Assembly: GCA_024226315.1 (NCBI GenBank) | Contig: JAAELT010000497.1 | Span: forward strand, 18,079 to 82,078 | DNA length: 64,000 bases | Origin: a bacterium | GTDB lineage: Bacteria > Acidobacteriota > Thermoanaerobaculia > Multivoradales > J023 | Direction: 5' to 3' | In this document: piece after piece, positions 17,114 to 26,567 of the stretch | How positions within the stretch are numbered: the stretch's first letter is position 1 | How the letters are laid out: each line of letters opens with the position of its first letter | Notes under the pieces: model-generated | What the model was told of the DNA's origin: nothing | Database searches by the model: none | What the model saw: only the letters and a program-made list of their open reading frames with translations | Program-made: the position numbers and the translations under genes

Positions 17114-20100
17114 ATGAGAGGCGACATCGCAGCTGCAAGAAGGGGACGACGCTCACGAGGCGATGCACCAAGTCGACACGAACAATCGGGCCACCGTTCT
17201 TCAAGGGCGCGGCGCCTGGCGAAAGCACTCGTACTTCTCTTCACAGTCGGTTGCTATGCCGACCTGGATCATGGCCCGCCTTCGCTCGATTGGCCACCGA
17301 TTAGCGAAACTCTGAGCTACGGAGTCGTCCTAGAGAACATCGCGCCCGACTCCGCATTCGCTCGAGCAGGTCTGAAGAACGGCATGGTGCTGTACCGCTG
17401 GAAGCGGACGGCAAACGAAGAGCTGGGAGTACCGGCAGCTACAGGCCCAATCAGAGGCCCATTCGATTGGTGGTGGCTCCAGGTCGAGCAGCGGCCGCGT
17501 GGGCCCATCACTCTCGAAGGACAACTGGAAGGTCGCTTCGTGAGCTTCGGTGCTTGGCGACGTGTCTGGACGACCCAAGTCAGACCGGTTCTACCTGAGC
17601 CCCTACATGAGCTCTATGAGGAAACACTCGATCACAAACGATCGGCCAACGCATCCGCTCTTTCCCAGAACCTGCAGGACTTGACTCAAGAGGCCAAGAA
17701 CAGCGGCCGAACTGATCTTTTCGCGTGGTTCTTGGTGCGTTTCGCTCACTCCATACGCGATCCTCATGGCGAAATCTCGCTATCGGAGACCTTGCTCTCA
17801 GCCGCCCAGGACCTCGAATCGAGGCCCCTTCGTGTGCAGCTTCTATTGACCGTAGCGGCTGCGGAGCTGGAGTCCAACAGGACTGCTGAGGCACTAACCG
17901 CCTACCACCAGGCGCTGGTAGAGATTCGAGCAGCGGTGACAGGAAGCATGGCCGAAAGTTGGCTACTTCTCGAAATCGCAAAAGCCCAAGAAGGTTTAGG
18001 AGACCTTTCCTCAGCAGGCGAGCACGCTCTCCAGTCGATAGGCTTGGCAAGGGCCGGTGCACCCAAGAGCAGCTTCCTCGTGGACTCACTAGCCAAGGGG
18101 GCCACTCTACTTGCAGAAAATGGCCAGTTCTCAGCAGCGATCGACCTCTACAATGAAGCGCTAGAAATCACAGAAACATCGGAGATAACAGAACTTCTTG
18201 TCGAACTGGCCTCAAGAGCCCAAGAAACTGGCGATCACGCGACCAGCGCAAGCCAATTAGATGCTGCTCTCAAGGCAGCATTATTGCAACAGATGGACAG
18301 ATATAGGGATCGACCGACTCTCTCAGTGGGTCTTAACACGTCCGACCGTCGGTGGGCAGTCGCTTCGATGCGAAAGGAAGCGCAAGACAACCAAGAACTC
18401 ATCGTGGAAACAGTCCACCAAGCCGCCGCAGGCTCGAAGGCACATTTCCTGGCAGTGAAGACCCTGGCAGCCACGTATGAAACCAACGGCCGTTTCGAAG
18501 AAGCTTTCGATAGTTACAAACAGGCTCTAGAGATAGCGGAGCATCTACCTTCTCTCGACATACCACTAGCCAAACTGAGCGCCTCGATGGGCTGGAGTGC
18601 CTTTCGCCTTGGGCGCTACGAGAGAGCCGAAGAATATTACCTCAAGGCCTTGGAGAGCACGAGCCCGCCGCTCGACAGCAAGAGCCGAGAGACAACGCAA
18701 TTCAACCTTGGGCTCGCCTACGGCAGCCAAGGGCGGCCGAAAGAAGCCCTCGATACTTTCAAGAGGTTGCTCGCAAACCTCCACGAGACCGGGAACGGCG
18801 ACAACAGATCTTTCGCTCTTTCTCGCGAAATTGCCAGGGCCCACGAAGCCCTTGGCCAACTCGCTGACGCCGACCGTATGTATCGACAGGCACTCGATTC
18901 CGCTAGAATACACTACCCCAACAGCTCTGTAGTGACCGAGCTGCTTACTCGCTTGGTCTCGGTAAATAATGAACTAGAGAATCACTCCGACGCGAGTACC
19001 TTCAGCCGGATGCTGATTGAGATATCCAGCGGCGGAAGCCTTGACAACAACAGACAGAACCCCGCTTTCGACGGCCGAGCTCTCAGAGAGCACCACCTGC
19101 CCGAATCGATGAAGAAGAAGCCTCCTATACGAGTCACCGTCGAACCAGGGTGGAGCTGCGCATGTGTAGCCAAGGACCTCTACAACTTGGCCCAGACAGA
19201 ACAAGACGTATCGGACAGAATCAAGTTGCTAGAATCTGCACTCCGCGCCCTGGAGATCGAACTCGCCTCCGAGGCAGCTTCAAGAGACCAAGAGGCAGAG
19301 CGGTTCGCAAGGTATCGGGAGGTCTACCAGGATCTTGTCGCAGCGAAGATTGAAGCCGGACTCGACAAGGAGGCTTTCCACATCTTGGAGAGATCGCGCT
19401 CGCAGAGCTTCATACGGCAAGCCAGAACGAGCTCCGCATTGAACGACGCTGATCTCCCGAGAAGGTTCATCAGTGAACGACAAAAGATCGCTCGCAATTT
19501 TGGTGCGCTTCAGCAAAGCCTAGCTGAAGACCTTACTCGCGGCTCAGCAACTGAACAAAGGAAAGCCCGAGACAAACTCCTTGCCAGTTGGCGCGAACTC
19601 GAATCGGCAAATAACATACTTCGTTCGATAGCACGGAAAAAGGCCGAATTCTATTTGCCATTGGCCCTAGAAGCCGACGCCGTTGCAGATGTTCTCGATT
19701 TCGGTACTTTGATGCTATCATACAGCGTTGGGAACGGCGAGACCACCCTCTTCTCTCTGTCAGATTCAGACACACTAAGGACACACAAGATCGACTTGGG
19801 CCTCGAAGAACTTGAGAGTCAGGTGAGCGAGCTGCTTGACAGCGCGCTTTCAGGCTCCGAGGAGAGCGATGCATTTCTTGATAAATCAAGAACGTTATCC
19901 GAGCTCTTGCTCGGCCCGGCACTACCAGAAATCCAGGATGCCGAACGTTTGGTTATAGTCGCTGACGGACCGCTCCATCGACTTCCCTTCTCGGCACTCG
20001 CGGTAGATCGAATCGGAGACGGACACGGCAGGACCTACCTCATCGAGTGGAAACCAACACATCTGGTGTTGTCTGGATCCGTCTATGATCTGATTCAACG

Positions 20101-20824
20101 CCAACCGCCTTCACCTTGGAGCCCGGTTGTTGTAGCATTCGCAGATCCGGATTTCGAGCACCTGCCAGCCGATCCCCGAAGAAAGCGAGCCGGGAAGGAC
20201 CGTAGCGCCTTCAGCCAAAGCTGGCAATCCTTGCCCCACTCACGACTCGAAGCGGAGGACATTCTCGATTCGCTCGGCCCCGGCCGCGTGAATCTATTCT
20301 TGGGCGCCGACGCCACAGAGGAAAGCGTCCTCACCCATGCTGTCCGAGCGGGTATCGTTCATTTTGCGACCCACACCTACCTGGATGATGAGATGCCCCT
20401 GAATTCCAGTATCATGCTGAGCGGACCGAAGGATGAAACCGAGGGCAGTGACGGTGTTCTACAAGCCTGGGAAATCCTCGACAAGTTGCAGCTCAGCGCG
20501 GACTTGGTTGTCCTTTCGACATGCGAAAGTGCTCTGGGACCCTCACAGGGGGGAGATGGCCTCTTGAGCCTGACGCGAGCCTTTCAATCTTCAGGTGCAC
20601 GGTCGGTACTCGCGACGATTTGGAGAGTTGCAGACCGCGAGACCCCAGAGCTGATCCGGCGCTTCTATCGCCACCTTGAGAGCGGTCTGAGCAAAGACAG
20701 AGCGTTGCAGGCTGCTCAACTCGAGTTGATCCGGGGTGAAGTACTCGATCGCAACGGTCTCCCGATCGATCTGTCGCACCCTAAGTACTGGGCCGCCTTT
20801 CAGCTCTATGGTGATTGGCAGTAG
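17114..20824 (+). CDS. PDZ-TPR-CHAT protease
   Basis: ATG 17114 follows GAGGAG at 17101-17106 and is preferred over an upstream in-frame start at 17027; the product is 1236 residues. A basic N terminus leads into a hydrophobic stretch ending FTVGC (residues about 36-47), a possible though atypical lipobox. A PDZ-like domain follows (GVVLENIAPDSAFARAGLKN, about 68-100), then a long TPR solenoid (about 160-630) and a C-terminal CHAT peptidase of the caspase clan (about 855-1236) with catalytic His1087 (HFATHTYL) and Cys1137 (LSTCESALG). CHAT enzymes are caspase/separase relatives activated by attached sensors. The TPR array would be the sensor and the PDZ module could bind a protein C terminus. 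GC content is lower than in the flanks, consistent with transfer. If exported, it would act in the same compartment as the secreted proteases downstream. Confidence 0.85.
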   Translation: MRGDIAAARRGRRSRGDAPSRHEQSGHRSSRARRLAKALVLLFTVGCYADLDHGPPSLDWPPISETLSYGVVLENIAPDSAFARAGLKNGMVLYRWKRTANEELGVPAATGPIRGPFDWWWLQVEQRPRGPITLEGQLEGRFVSFGAWRRVWTTQVRPVLPEPLHELYEETLDHKRSANASALSQNLQDLTQEAKNSGRTDLFAWFLVRFAHSIRDPHGEISLSETLLSAAQDLESRPLRVQLLLTVAAAELESNRTAEALTAYHQALVEIRAAVTGSMAESWLLLEIAKAQEGLGDLSSAGEHALQSIGLARAGAPKSSFLVDSLAKGATLLAENGQFSAAIDLYNEALEITETSEITELLVELASRAQETGDHATSASQLDAALKAALLQQMDRYRDRPTLSVGLNTSDRRWAVASMRKEAQDNQELIVETVHQAAAGSKAHFLAVKTLAATYETNGRFEEAFDSYKQALEIAEHLPSLDIPLAKLSASMGWSAFRLGRYERAEEYYLKALESTSPPLDSKSRETTQFNLGLAYGSQGRPKEALDTFKRLLANLHETGNGDNRSFALSREIARAHEALGQLADADRMYRQALDSARIHYPNSSVVTELLTRLVSVNNELENHSDASTFSRMLIEISSGGSLDNNRQNPAFDGRALREHHLPESMKKKPPIRVTVEPGWSCACVAKDLYNLAQTEQDVSDRIKLLESALRALEIELASEAASRDQEAERFARYREVYQDLVAAKIEAGLDKEAFHILERSRSQSFIRQARTSSALNDADLPRRFISERQKIARNFGALQQSLAEDLTRGSATEQRKARDKLLASWRELESANNILRSIARKKAEFYLPLALEADAVADVLDFGTLMLSYSVGNGETTLFSLSDSDTLRTHKIDLGLEELESQVSELLDSALSGSEESDAFLDKSRTLSELLLGPALPEIQDAERLVIVADGPLHRLPFSALAVDRIGDGHGRTYLIEWKPTHLVLSGSVYDLIQRQPPSPWSPVVVAFADPDFEHLPADPRRKRAGKDRSAFSQSWQSLPHSRLEAEDILDSLGPGRVNLFLGADATEESVLTHAVRAGIVHFATHTYLDDEMPLNSSIMLSGPKDETEGSDGVLQAWEILDKLQLSADLVVLSTCESALGPSQGGDGLLSLTRAFQSSGARSVLATIWRVADRETPELIRRFYRHLESGLSKDRALQAAQLELIRGEVLDRNGLPIDLSHPKYWAAFQLYGDWQ

Positions 20825-21514
20825 TTGATTCGCTGCGTCCCGTCTCTCGGATCGGAGCAGGGGCCTGGGTTCCACGTTGCATGTAACTGGCGCCGTACAC
20901 ACGCTTCCAGTTGACGATCCTGTCACTTCGTTTGGGTCGAGTTTGTAGGTAGCAGGTCAAGGTCGCTTCTGCGGAGGCGGCCTCGATCAGGTCCGCTTAC
21001 CTCAGGGTCGTCGTGTTGTTATCGGCCAGAGTGGCCGAGCCCCGGGAGGCCGAGATCGAGAGCAGCAACGATCTCAAGCAAGCGCGGCTCGTCAGGACGC
21101 TGAGGGCGTCCCGCTGCCGAACGTGGGGCATGGGGATCCGTACTCTACCGAACCGGCCCGCTGTCTGTCATGACTGCGGCCAGCCCGAGAGCTCGGTCCC
21201 AACCGGCCTCTCAGAGCCTCCCGGACGGCTGAAATGCCCTGTCGGGTTTGAGCCCGGCGCCCCGCCCCCATCGCCCAATCCAGAGCCTCGGCCAAGGAAT
21301 CTCAGGACCGAAGATTGACGATTTGGGTCAGAAAAACGATGCCGTGTGGGGGATTTGGGCTACGGACCGCGCTGTAGCACAATGAAAGGCTCATCTTGGA
21401 AATAGAACTCAAACCTCTTCTCCATGCCGCTCTCTCCCGCATCGTCGTCCCGCGGCCGGCCGGGTGTAGCGGCCAATAGGCCGTCGGGAAACGGTCCCGG
21501 CGTCCATAAACGCT
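20825..21514. other. Intergenic, 690 bp without a supportable gene
   Basis: No ORF here has a ribosome site or a recognisable product. It should hold the promoter of the secreted-protein cluster starting at 21515, but I cannot pick convincing -35/-10 boxes. Confidence 0.5.
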
Positions 21515-23170
21515 ATGAAAGCATCTGCCCTTCTATGGATCGGGTTTCTGGTGTCTTTCGCCCCGACGAGCCTGTTCAGCCAAGATCTAAGCACGCTGTG
21601 TCGTTTTGACCAGGGTCCGCGGGCAGGCCAGGTCCAGGACTACGCACCGAGGGCGCCGCTTTCGGTCGGGACGCCGTGTCAAGACGGTGTTGGCAGCAGC
21701 GGGCAGGTGATTGCCCGCCCGAGCCAGGTCCAGGGACCGTCCGCCGGGGCTCCGCCAGCGGCGACGAGCACGCTGTGTCGTTTTGACCAGGGTCCGCGGG
21801 CAGGCCAGGTCCAGGACTACGCACCGAGGGCGCCGCTTTCGGTCGGGACGCCGTGTCAAGACGGTGTTGGCAGCAGCGGGCAGGTCATCGCGCCGCCGGA
21901 AGAGGGCCGCCCGAGCGGTGCCGCGTCCGAAAACCGCGAGCCGCTGGAAGACCTCGCCCGCGGCTTACCGGCATGCGCGCAGGAGTGGCCCTATCCGGAG
22001 ACAATCAACGGCTGGGCCCAGAACACAGCCTGGGTCTGGTCGACGCAGTCATCGACCCCTTCCGGCCTTGGCCTGGTGGTCGGCTGGACGGCGATGGAGA
22101 TCTGGATAGCGACACCGGCGCATGTCGTTTTCGGCGAAGACCGAACGCTAGGTCTGACGACGGTCGCTGAAGGCCTTTCCGTCAGGCTCTTCGGCAATAC
22201 CAAGCCAACGCCGCTGTGTGCCAATCCTCTGAAGCGTTGGGTGCCCGGAGAGGGAGATGTCACATTCATCTGCCTCCAGCGCACCGGCCAATATCCCCTT
22301 TTCACCAACTACCTGATCGGCGAGCCCGTCGTGGGCGACGAGATCCGCCTCCTGGGCGACGCCAGTCAGCCTGGCCGACCGGCAACTGACCAGAGCGGCA
22401 ACGTTGAAACCTATGACCGATCAAACCTTGCCCAAGCCGGCTGGGACATCGTGAGCACTCCTCTGGGCGGCAAGCCCACACAGTCTGGAGCTCTGGCCTA
22501 CAGCCCACGTGGTGTACTTGGGCTGTACACCGGCCGGGCCGCGAGCTCAAAGAGCCTCATTCTTTCGCTGGAGTCGGTCCAAGCACGCGCTTCTCGAACC
22601 AAGGGAGTAAATTGGGCATTGGGTGATTACGAATCATTCGACTGCGGGAGGTCGCGATCGGTCTGCCTCGCCTCGGCGGAGGATTTTATTCCTTCCGATA
22701 TGCAACTTGCGAACACCGTGACCGACCAGCGGCTGACCCTAGTAGACGGCGAGTGCAAGAACGTTCCCGAAGGCAAGTACGCGTTGCATCCGATGACCTG
22801 GCCGCTGAGCTGCGATCAGGCGACCGTCCGAATCTTGTCGGCGAAAACGAAATCGCCGCTAACGCTCTTGATCCGCTGCACCATTGACCTTTCCAGAAAA
22901 GACTGGCGATCCAGCGTTGGCAATCTTGCGTGCATGCCGCGGGGCACGGACACGTTCGACTGCATTGGGCTGCAGGGATTGGGCCGCGGTTGGTTCAATG
23001 GGGTCGCGACAGTCCGTGGAAAACGTGTCAAGCTGACTGGAGGATTTCGCGGGAATGGCTCGACGAGCGCCAATGCCGAACTCAATTTCACGAAGAGCGG
23101 CGTCTTGGAGGGCACCCTAACGGCTGCCGGGATGCCTGCCGTGCCTCTTCGTCTCGTGAGGGAACAGTAA
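21515..23170 (+). CDS. Secreted trypsin-like serine protease with duplicated Cys motif
   Basis: The 551-residue protein starts with a signal peptide (MKASALLWIGFLVSFAPTSL, cleavage near FSQ). Two nearly identical segments of about 40 residues follow (LCRFDQGPRAGQVQDY ... VGTPCQDGVGSSGQVI), a Cys-containing motif that precedes protease domains in other secreted bacterial proteins. A trypsin-like fold spans about 150-360 with candidate catalytic His203 (TPAHVV), Asp248 (EGDVTFI) and Ser324 (TQSGALAYSPRGVLGL). The Gly before the Ser site is replaced by Gln and the motif is QSGA, so activity needs testing. A C-terminal beta-rich region of about 190 residues, containing several Cys, is unassigned. 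It heads a cluster of five exported or membrane proteins. Confidence 0.78.
   Translation: MKASALLWIGFLVSFAPTSLFSQDLSTLCRFDQGPRAGQVQDYAPRAPLSVGTPCQDGVGSSGQVIARPSQVQGPSAGAPPAATSTLCRFDQGPRAGQVQDYAPRAPLSVGTPCQDGVGSSGQVIAPPEEGRPSGAASENREPLEDLARGLPACAQEWPYPETINGWAQNTAWVWSTQSSTPSGLGLVVGWTAMEIWIATPAHVVFGEDRTLGLTTVAEGLSVRLFGNTKPTPLCANPLKRWVPGEGDVTFICLQRTGQYPLFTNYLIGEPVVGDEIRLLGDASQPGRPATDQSGNVETYDRSNLAQAGWDIVSTPLGGKPTQSGALAYSPRGVLGLYTGRAASSKSLILSLESVQARASRTKGVNWALGDYESFDCGRSRSVCLASAEDFIPSDMQLANTVTDQRLTLVDGECKNVPEGKYALHPMTWPLSCDQATVRILSAKTKSPLTLLIRCTIDLSRKDWRSSVGNLACMPRGTDTFDCIGLQGLGRGWFNGVATVRGKRVKLTGGFRGNGSTSANAELNFTKSGVLEGTLTAAGMPAVPLRLVREQ
21590..21885 (+). repeat. Perfect 119-bp direct duplication inside the protease gene
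   Basis: Bases 21590-21708 and 21767-21885 appear identical (119 bp, offset 177 bp, in frame). Identity at synonymous positions shows that the duplication is recent, or is being homogenised. It doubles the LCRF...GSSGQV motif. Confidence 0.9.
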
Positions 23171-24058
23171 ATGACAGTAAGACGAATGACAGTGCTTCTC
23201 TTGTTCCTAGTGATCACATTTCTGGCATTGCCGGCGACGGTCGCAGCCGAAGAATGGATCCAATCGGAGGTCTTTGGCCTGGACACGGCCCCGCCGCCGT
23301 CCGGTGAGGTCTTGAGCTGTGCGCGTCTCTGGATTGAGGAACGGACCTGGAGATTTGACGTCACAGGAACGAATCTGAGCGGCATATTCGGCTCTAACAT
23401 CCGCACCCTACCCTTGGCAACGACCGGGCCGAGTTGTAGATTCGACTCGCAGGCACCCATGCCTCTCGCTTTCACTGTGAGGATGTGGAATATCGAGCGG
23501 TCACGTCATGACAAGGGGGTGTGGGATCTTCAGTTGGTGCCGGCCGGGGAGATGACCGGTGTGCCGTTGAACCTTAAGCATGGTCCGTTCTCGACACGCC
23601 TCTTCATGGAGGGTGACCGTCTTGTCGATACGGCGACCAACGCGGGCGCCTCGAAACGCCTCATCTTCAGGCGTCCGGCGGCGCCGCCGCCGGACCTGGC
23701 CGACGCGGTTCGAAGGACGCTTGAGGGTTTACACACCGGCCAATGCATGAAGATCATGTCGGCGACCGTCGACCCGCCGGAGGCTCTTGAGAAAGTGGCT
23801 CCGGCGCTTTCGACCGTCTGCGATCTCCGCCGCCGGATGCTCAATATTTCAGGTTCTCTCGTTTCCGTGAGCATTGGGCACGTCACGACGATCGACCGTG
23901 TCGTCGCTCCGCTCGTCCGTTCGGTGCCGACCGATGGCTGGAGTACAAAGAAGAGCTACCTAGTGGAGCTGACCATGAATTACGAGCGTTCGAGAGTCCC
24001 GGGCACCGCCCTGTTTACCAAGGAAAACGAATCATGGCGACTCGTCCGGCTCTGGTAG
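23171..24058 (+). CDS. Exported protein of unknown function
   Basis: The ATG directly follows the protease stop, with GAGGGA 7 bases before it. The 295-residue product has a clear signal peptide (MTVLLLFLVITFLALPATVA, cleavage near VAAEE). The mature part is about 270 residues, with a beta-rich N-terminal half and a C-terminal half (about 175-295: LADAVRRTLEGLHTGQCMKI ... YLVELTMNYERSRVPG ... WRLVRLW) that resembles a small NTF2/DUF4019-like domain in outline only. No catalytic motif is visible. It overlaps the next gene by 25 bp, so the two are cotranslated. Secretion alongside a trypsin-like enzyme suggests a substrate, inhibitor or accessory chaperone; this is inference. Confidence 0.7.
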   Translation: MTVRRMTVLLLFLVITFLALPATVAAEEWIQSEVFGLDTAPPPSGEVLSCARLWIEERTWRFDVTGTNLSGIFGSNIRTLPLATTGPSCRFDSQAPMPLAFTVRMWNIERSRHDKGVWDLQLVPAGEMTGVPLNLKHGPFSTRLFMEGDRLVDTATNAGASKRLIFRRPAAPPPDLADAVRRTLEGLHTGQCMKIMSATVDPPEALEKVAPALSTVCDLRRRMLNISGSLVSVSIGHVTTIDRVVAPLVRSVPTDGWSTKKSYLVELTMNYERSRVPGTALFTKENESWRLVRLW

Positions 24059-24756
24059 CAGCGGTTTTCCTGGGCCTTTGCGCGATGTCGGCGTCAAGCT
24101 CCGACTGTCCGCCCAAGACGCCCGTCGAAGGCGATCAAAAGAAGGTTTACGGTCTTCGGGAGGGCGGTTACTGCGACGGCCAGCTAGCAGCTCTTCACGG
24201 AGGAAGCTTGCAGGCGCTCACGGTCGAGATCCCGAGAGGCGAATCCACAGGCAAGGCGCCTTTTGCGGTTCACGTCGTCACCGGCCCGGAGGTCGGCCCT
24301 GGGGCGATAATCTCGCTTCAAGGTCTTCCGAGAGACCCTGGTCTCAATTATCGTTTAGACGCTCAAAGAAGACTCGATCAAATACCGCTGATGATGGAGG
24401 CCGACGCAGCGCTCTGGGAGCTCGACTTGTCGCCGGCTGAGATCGGCTGGCTGGCATGGACTCAGCAGTCCGGCGAGGAGAAGACCTTCTGGCCCGTCAC
24501 GAGCGACGAAGCCGGTGGAAGTATCGTTGAAATCTCCGTGCGGTCCGCCCTTCAGGCCGCCGTGCTGAGAGCTTGGGTAACCGATTCAACCGGTCAGGTT
24601 GTCGCCCAAGACTTCGCAGTCAACATCGACCCGGGATATCCCATTACGTTTTCCCTGCCGACGGGTCCTACCGGAGTGGTTGTCGTCAATCTCGTCGTTG
24701 AGGACCCTGACGGCGTCTCTTCTGAGTCCACCTCACTTCGTTTGTGGAGACCATAG
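24034..24756 (+). CDS. Exported beta-rich protein of unknown function
   Basis: The protein has 240 residues, with signal peptide MATRPALVAAVFLGLCAMSA and cleavage near SASSSDC; the Cys may form a disulphide with the Cys in EGGYCDGQ. The mature protein has alternating beta-strand patterns and Ig-like spacing (GAIISLQGLPRDPGLNYRLD; AVLRAWVTDSTGQVVAQDFA; GVVVVNLVVEDPDGVS), suggesting one or two beta-sandwich domains. It overlaps the gene before it by 25 bp, and its stop lies within the translation start region of the gene after it. No enzyme motif was recognised. It probably works with the adjacent exported proteins. Confidence 0.7.
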   Translation: MATRPALVAAVFLGLCAMSASSSDCPPKTPVEGDQKKVYGLREGGYCDGQLAALHGGSLQALTVEIPRGESTGKAPFAVHVVTGPEVGPGAIISLQGLPRDPGLNYRLDAQRRLDQIPLMMEADAALWELDLSPAEIGWLAWTQQSGEEKTFWPVTSDEAGGSIVEISVRSALQAAVLRAWVTDSTGQVVAQDFAVNIDPGYPITFSLPTGPTGVVVVNLVVEDPDGVSSESTSLRLWRP

Positions 24757-24758
24757 CA

Positions 24759-25799
24759 GTGAGGATCTTCTTTCCCGGGAGGCCCCCGTCGGCCCTCGCC
24801 GTGCGGAAAGCCCGGCTCGAGGGCAAGCTGGCCGAGACACTCGCGGACCCCGATTCCACCCTGGAGTCGATCAAGGGCATCAGGGACTTGATTGAACAGA
24901 TAGACCGCCACCGGCAACGGTTGTGGAATCGGTGCTCCCTTCGCTGGCTTGTCGGCTGTACGGCCATCGTGCTGATCGTTGCGGCTATCCTTTCGCAGAT
25001 TCACTGGACAAGCTCCCGTTTCGTCCTCGATACCTCAACTCGCGCTTTGATCTACGGCCTGGGCGACCAGGACGACGAGCTCGTCGAAGGAGCGGGCCTC
25101 CAATCGATCGCCTACCAGGGCGACCACCCCCTAAACCACTGTGTGCCGGAGATCGAGCGCCGCGACTGCACCAAGGTCGACCGCCTGGATCTTTTGACTC
25201 TCACGGCCTATGCCGGCAGCACCGTCCAGTTGCGCCGCGTCGCTGGTTGCGGCGAGGTCTCCTTTTTGGAGGGCGGAGGCAGACTTGAAGTCCGGATCGA
25301 CCCGAAATCGGAGGCGGACGCTAACTTGCAGAGGAATACATACCGCTTTATCCGCCTCAAACCGATGAGCTCTGTCCGTTATTGTCAAAAAGCGAACGCC
25401 AACCTCATCCTGGGAAAGCCCCGTTTCTTGATTATCGGCGAGGTTAGTACACCGGCTGTCGCGGAGCGTTTTCTCCTTCCCGCGGCGAGTGTCGGCAAGT
25501 TGGTCTTGGCGGACGTCGGACAAACCCGGAGCTTCGGCGCCACAGATATCGTTCGGATTGAAGAAATGGGGAACAACGGAGTCGCGGCCGTCCATATGGG
25601 TGAGGCCCTGAGGGTTACCGTCTCGGGGAAAGCTGGCCGCCTTCAGATGGAACGATCCGGAATTGAGGAAAATGCTATACCGACCGCCCTCGACTGGGTC
25701 GTCGGCTCGCCGGCAATCAAGGCGTTCCTAAGCCTCTTCGCCGGAGTGTGGGCAGGTCTTGTCCTTATGCGGGCGAAAGTTGAAGAGATCATCTCTTGA
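24759..25799 (+). CDS. Membrane-anchored protein of unknown function
   Basis: I start it at GTG 24759, with GGAG 9 bases upstream (24746-24749); an alternative GTG at 24744 adds five residues. The product is about 346 residues. A short cytoplasmic head with a helical segment (LEGKLAETLADPDSTLESIK) precedes a transmembrane helix (LVGCTAIVLIVAAILSQI, about 65-82). A large periplasmic beta-rich region with paired Cys (HCVPEIERRDCTK; RVAGCGEVSF; RYCQKANA) follows, then a second hydrophobic segment at the C terminus (AFLSLFAGVWAGLVLMRAKV). The topology places the bulk outside the cytoplasm with both ends anchored. It is probably the membrane component of the exported cluster; function unknown. Confidence 0.65.
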   Translation: MRIFFPGRPPSALAVRKARLEGKLAETLADPDSTLESIKGIRDLIEQIDRHRQRLWNRCSLRWLVGCTAIVLIVAAILSQIHWTSSRFVLDTSTRALIYGLGDQDDELVEGAGLQSIAYQGDHPLNHCVPEIERRDCTKVDRLDLLTLTAYAGSTVQLRRVAGCGEVSFLEGGGRLEVRIDPKSEADANLQRNTYRFIRLKPMSSVRYCQKANANLILGKPRFLIIGEVSTPAVAERFLLPAASVGKLVLADVGQTRSFGATDIVRIEEMGNNGVAAVHMGEALRVTVSGKAGRLQMERSGIEENAIPTALDWVVGSPAIKAFLSLFAGVWAGLVLMRAKVEEIIS

Positions 25800-25817
25800 A
25801 GCGCCGAAGGAGAACCT

Positions 25818-26567
25818 ATGAACAGCCAGCTTAAGCGCCTATTCTTAGTCAAAGCCTTCCTCGCGATGGCCTGGGGCCTCGCGAACCCGGCTGCAGCCCA
25901 AATCACCTATGACGGTTGCACCGATGCCCGGGGGATTCCAGTCGTTTCGGTGGCCCGGCCCGGAATTGGCGACATGGCACGGGCGCTGATCGATCCTGGA
26001 ACCGGTGCAGCCGTAATTCTTTATGACCCAAGCATCCTGCCATGGGTCACTCCGGAGTTCCGCCTGTGGCTCTATGGGCACGAATGCGCCCATCATGCTT
26101 TGGGCCACACGCTGGGAAGGTCCCATCCGCTCTCGATGGAACAGGAAGCCGACTGCTGGGGAATCGTCACCCTGGTCGACGCCGGGATGTTGAGCAGGCG
26201 GGATCTTCCTGCGATTCAAAACGATCTCGCCCGGCTTGGACGCGGTGATTGGACGCATCTTTCAGGCCCCTCGAGAGCGGTGAATCTCGATCGTTGTCTT
26301 CGAGACGCCGGTCTTGGCGGTGAACGAAGCCCTAGAGTTCGGAGAGAGTGTCATCATAGGCTCCATCCGCGCGGCGACGTCACGCGGTGTAACCACACCT
26401 TGCATCCTCGAGGTGACGTCTGGCGTTGCACGCACGTCTGCTACAATAACTTCGGATACGCGACTCCGTGCCATCCCCGAGGAGACATCGCCCCCTGTTC
26501 GCACCCGGCTCACCCAAGAGGCGACGTCGAATCCTGTACGCACGTCGCCCACCCCGGGGGCCATTAG
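25818..26567 (+). CDS. Secreted HExxH metallopeptidase with HPRGD/Cys-His tail
   Basis: AAGGAG lies 5 bases before the ATG. The 249 residues start with a signal peptide ending NPAAAQ. A compact zincin core has His88-Glu-Cys-Ala-His92 (YGHECAHHALGH) and, 18 residues later, EQEADCWG with Glu110 as likely third zinc ligand. That spacing resembles M48-like gluzincins, but the protein is short. The last 70 residues are a low-complexity tail with about five HPRGD units alternating with Cys-x-His pairs (HPRGDVTRCNHTLHPRGD). Similar HPxGD/CxH tails occur in uncharacterised secreted proteins and may bind metal. It is last in the exported cluster. Cleavage of a partner or self-processing is plausible but not shown. 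Confidence 0.75.
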   Translation: MNSQLKRLFLVKAFLAMAWGLANPAAAQITYDGCTDARGIPVVSVARPGIGDMARALIDPGTGAAVILYDPSILPWVTPEFRLWLYGHECAHHALGHTLGRSHPLSMEQEADCWGIVTLVDAGMLSRRDLPAIQNDLARLGRGDWTHLSGPSRAVNLDRCLRDAGLGGERSPRVRRECHHRLHPRGDVTRCNHTLHPRGDVWRCTHVCYNNFGYATPCHPRGDIAPCSHPAHPRGDVESCTHVAHPGGH

